DNA from: Deinococcus sp. Leaf326
GTDB lineage: Bacteria; Deinococcota; Deinococci; Deinococcales; Deinococcaceae
Length of the DNA stretch: 8,032 nt
Assembly (NCBI RefSeq): GCF_001424185.1
Contig: NZ_LMOM01000039.1
Location: 1-8,032 of the forward strand
Reading direction: 5' to 3'
Positions 6,413 to 8,032 of the stretch are shown piece after piece. The notes beneath the pieces are model-generated. The model saw nothing but the letters and a program-made list of their open reading frames with translations, was not told the DNA's origin and did not search any database. The first letter of the stretch is position 1. Each line of letters opens with the position of its first letter. Both the position numbers and the translations under genes were made by a program.

Positions 6413-6871
6413 ATGCGCCGCACTCTGTTTCTCTCTCTGCTTGCGCCCACCCTGCTCGGCAGCGCCCTGGCCGCCAGCCCCGCCGTCACCTCCGTGACCG
6501 TCAACGCGACGGTCGACGACATCTGTGAGATCACCAGCCCCACAAGCATCGACTTCGCCTACCAGGCGGCCAACCCGGAAGCGGCCGAAGGTACGGCGCT
6601 GGTGCAGCTGCGTTGTAACCAGGACACCGAACCCTTCCAGAGCTTCTGGGACGACACTCAGTGGAATGCCGACGGCAGTGTGGATCTAAAGAGTGGCGGC
6701 AAGGTGCTGAACCTCATGCTGACCACAGACGACAACCCGACGCCGACGACCGGGAGCGCAGGAACGGGGAGCTACTACACCTACGGTGTGAAAGCGACGG
6801 CGAAGGCTGGACAGTGGGGCGCCTCCAACGGCACCTACACGGCGGTCGTTGACTACTACCTCAAGTGGTGA
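6413..6871 (+). CDS. Secreted SCPU domain protein, pilin-like subunit 2
   Basis: Also 152 residues, and a divergent paralogue of the upstream gene. MRRTLFLSLLAPTLLGSALA is a Sec signal peptide with likely cleavage after Ala20. Shared landmarks are VTVNATV near the mature start, the Cys pair (Cys38 and Cys68, against Cys37 and Cys69 in subunit 1), a GQW motif about 20 residues from the end, and an aromatic C terminus (VVDYYLKW). Unlike subunit 1 it is acidic and has several Trp residues (FQSFWDDTQWNADG), so the exposed surface differs. AAGGAG (6402-6407), five bases before ATG, sets the start. The lipoprotein gene follows after 30 bases, consistent with one operon. A minor or tip-located subunit is plausible but not shown. 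Confidence 0.78.
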   Translation: MRRTLFLSLLAPTLLGSALAASPAVTSVTVNATVDDICEITSPTSIDFAYQAANPEAAEGTALVQLRCNQDTEPFQSFWDDTQWNADGSVDLKSGGKVLNLMLTTDDNPTPTTGSAGTGSYYTYGVKATAKAGQWGASNGTYTAVVDYYLKW

Positions 6872-6901
6872 TCCCTTCTCTGCCTTGCCAGGAGTTCTGA
6901 C

Positions 6902-7837
6902 ATGAAAATTACTGCGCCTCTGCTGCTGCTTCCCCTTCTGCTCGCTGCCTGTGGGACCCAAAGTGCCACACCGACAGCGGATGCATCAACCTACTCCGCG
7001 GTCATGGGAAACAGTGCAAAACCGAGTGGGCCGACCTATGTTCAGGCCTTTGAGGCCGCCTTTGAACGAGAATTGGTCGCTCAGGGCCTGTCTGGAGTCC
7101 TCAGCGCTCAGGCAACGACGCCGAAATCTGCGCTAACGGTCCTGAAGGTGAGTGACACGACGGCGCGCGCGTACATGAAGACGACGTACCCGGCGGCGAC
7201 CGGCTGCGCGCTCGACTGGGGCGACGGTACGGCGACGACCACGATCACGACGCCCAGCGTGGTGGCGACCGACAAAGCCGACCACACCTACACGAAGAGC
7301 GGCACGTACACCGTCAAGCTCACCTGTGGCGCCGACATCAAAACCAGCACCTTCGCAGCAGTCGTACCAATTCAAAATCTAGGATTATTTGAAACTTATT
7401 CCAATCGCGATTGGAGTCGTGATAATGACTACTATGATTACAGTTACGCAGGAGCAGTTTATGATAAAGGTTTTTCGTTTATATCGAATAGTAACTACTT
7501 TATGAGACAAAGAGGCATTAGTAATTCCCCTATTAGTTTGCTTCTCTTGACATATGGACTTGATAATCAGAATAGCTATTTCAAGCCCACCAACGGTTCA
7601 CTTTTCAATCTTAACACTATCACTGCTAGCGGTTACTATTCTTCTGCAATTATAACTGGCTATGACATAAGCGGTCAGGTCGTTGGTTCGGTTCGATTTG
7701 ATAACATTGCCACCAGAGGTGCCCCATTGCTCACGCAAACGCTCAACTGGAAGAAATTAAGTGTAGTTAAAGTAACAAGTGAAGGATTCGCCTACCTAAA
7801 TCTTGATGACATTTCCGCCACAATTATCGACAATTAG
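6902..7837 (+). CDS. PKD-domain lipoprotein with an AT-rich C-terminal module
   Basis: A 311-residue predicted lipoprotein. The signal ends in the lipobox LLAAC, with Cys17 as the lipidated residue. A variable linker covers about 18-75. A PKD-like beta-sandwich covers about 100-155, recognised by LDWGDGTATT and HTYTKSGTYTVKLTC; Cys102 and Cys142 could pair. From about 156 to the end lies an Asn/Tyr/Ser-rich beta domain with FNLNTITASGYY, ITGYDISGQVVG and a closing LNLDDISATI, a layout like extracellular jelly-roll or carbohydrate-binding modules in which the last strand carries L-D-N/D-I. The coding DNA of this part is markedly AT-rich (33-37% G+C by hand count per 60 bases in 7381-7560), unlike the PKD part (about 67% in 7141-7200), so the gene looks chimaeric. 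AGGAG (6890-6894), seven bases before ATG, sets the start. It lies between SCPU genes, so an anchoring or adhesive role with the fibre is inferred. The ligand is unknown. Confidence 0.8.
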   Translation: MKITAPLLLLPLLLAACGTQSATPTADASTYSAVMGNSAKPSGPTYVQAFEAAFERELVAQGLSGVLSAQATTPKSALTVLKVSDTTARAYMKTTYPAATGCALDWGDGTATTTITTPSVVATDKADHTYTKSGTYTVKLTCGADIKTSTFAAVVPIQNLGLFETYSNRDWSRDNDYYDYSYAGAVYDKGFSFISNSNYFMRQRGISNSPISLLLLTYGLDNQNSYFKPTNGSLFNLNTITASGYYSSAIITGYDISGQVVGSVRFDNIATRGAPLLTQTLNWKKLSVVKVTSEGFAYLNLDDISATIIDN

Positions 7838-7916
7838 TGATATGAATATGCACCGTAGTCTAAAGTTTTCTGCTAGCTTATTAATTATTTCAAGCCTCTC
7901 AATCTCAATGGCACAA
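7366..7916. other. AT-rich segment, probable acquired module
   Basis: G+C falls abruptly at about 7366, the codon after the PKD domain, and recovers at about 7917. The segment spans the C-terminal half of the lipoprotein gene, its stop, and the signal-peptide codons of the next gene. Codons such as TTA, ATA, AAT and ATT are common here and rare in the flanking genes. No transposase, terminal repeat or target duplication is visible, so homologous or illegitimate recombination fits better than a mobile element. Confidence 0.65.
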
Positions 7917-8032
7917 ACGGCGGCTACTGTGCCTCTGAACGCCACGACCCAGTCGGCCTGCCAGTTCGATACGGCCAACGCCAACGCCACCATTGACCTC
8001 CCCGACTACGAGGCCGCCCTCGCCGCCACCTA
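7842..8032 (+). CDS. Third secreted SCPU domain protein, N-terminal part (runs off window)
   Basis: The first 63 codons of a gene cut by the right edge. Residues 1-24 form a signal peptide (MNMHRSLKF, a hydrophobic SASLLIISSLSIS core, then MA) with likely cleavage after Ala24. The mature start QTAATVPLNATTQSACQF resembles the opening of the two upstream SCPU proteins (VNATV followed by the first Cys), with Cys40 as that cysteine. ATG 7842 lies four bases after the lipoprotein stop, with no Shine-Dalgarno, so translation is probably coupled; ATG 7848 is an in-frame alternative. The signal-peptide codons are AT-rich while the mature codons are GC-rich, with the change almost exactly at the cleavage site. 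The family call rests on about 40 mature residues and on the neighbours. Confidence 0.62.
   Translation, partial: MNMHRSLKFSASLLIISSLSISMAQTAATVPLNATTQSACQFDTANANATIDLPDYEAALAAT

Noticed and set aside
5818..6549. 243-codon minus-strand Gly/Arg-rich frame
   Set aside because: It is antisense to two clear secreted SCPU genes, and the glycine-rich translation comes from reverse reading of Ala/Thr codons.
7366..7916. Insertion sequence as the source of the AT-rich segment
   Set aside because: There is no transposase frame, no terminal inverted repeat and no flanking duplication, and the reading frame runs through intact.

Overview
The window is high-GC bacterial DNA with short intergenic gaps. 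Gene content points to a Deinococcus-like (Deinococcota) host: a soluble PAS-GAF-GAF histidine kinase with a phytochrome-type H-box, a long-form ChrA transporter, and a cluster of spore coat U (SCPU) domain secreted proteins as found in the archaic (sigma-type) chaperone-usher systems of that phylum. The taxonomic call is inference from family content and composition, with no marker gene to confirm it.

Layout. Bases 2-130 (+) hold the 3' end of a probable alpha/beta hydrolase. It converges on a large minus-strand sensor histidine kinase (319-2526) and a minus-strand chromate transporter chrA (2766-3941). From about 3942 to 5800 lies a poorly organised stretch. It has two small minus-strand ORFs of unknown function (4164-4448 and 4845-5252), apparent gene debris, and several short inverted repeats. 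I see no complete recognisable gene there.

From about 5780 to the window end is a plus-strand operon for secreted surface proteins. A control region (TTAACG direct repeats, then two overlapping hairpins abutting the Shine-Dalgarno) leads into SCPU protein 1 (5875-6333). A perfect 28-base palindrome (6348-6375) follows, then SCPU protein 2 (6413-6871), a PKD-domain lipoprotein (6902-7837), and the start of a third SCPU protein (7842 to the window edge). The three SCPU proteins have signal peptides and the lipoprotein has a lipobox, so all four products should be exported. I infer subunits of a surface fibre plus an associated anchored lipoprotein. Chaperone and usher genes would be expected just past the right edge but are not visible.

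The most striking feature is a sharp drop in GC content from about 7366 to about 7916. By hand count it is roughly 33-37% G+C per 60 bases, against about two thirds just upstream. It begins at the end of the PKD domain of the lipoprotein and ends at the predicted signal-peptide cleavage site of the next gene. This suggests a module swap: a foreign C-terminal domain plus the next gene's signal sequence placed in an otherwise native high-GC operon.
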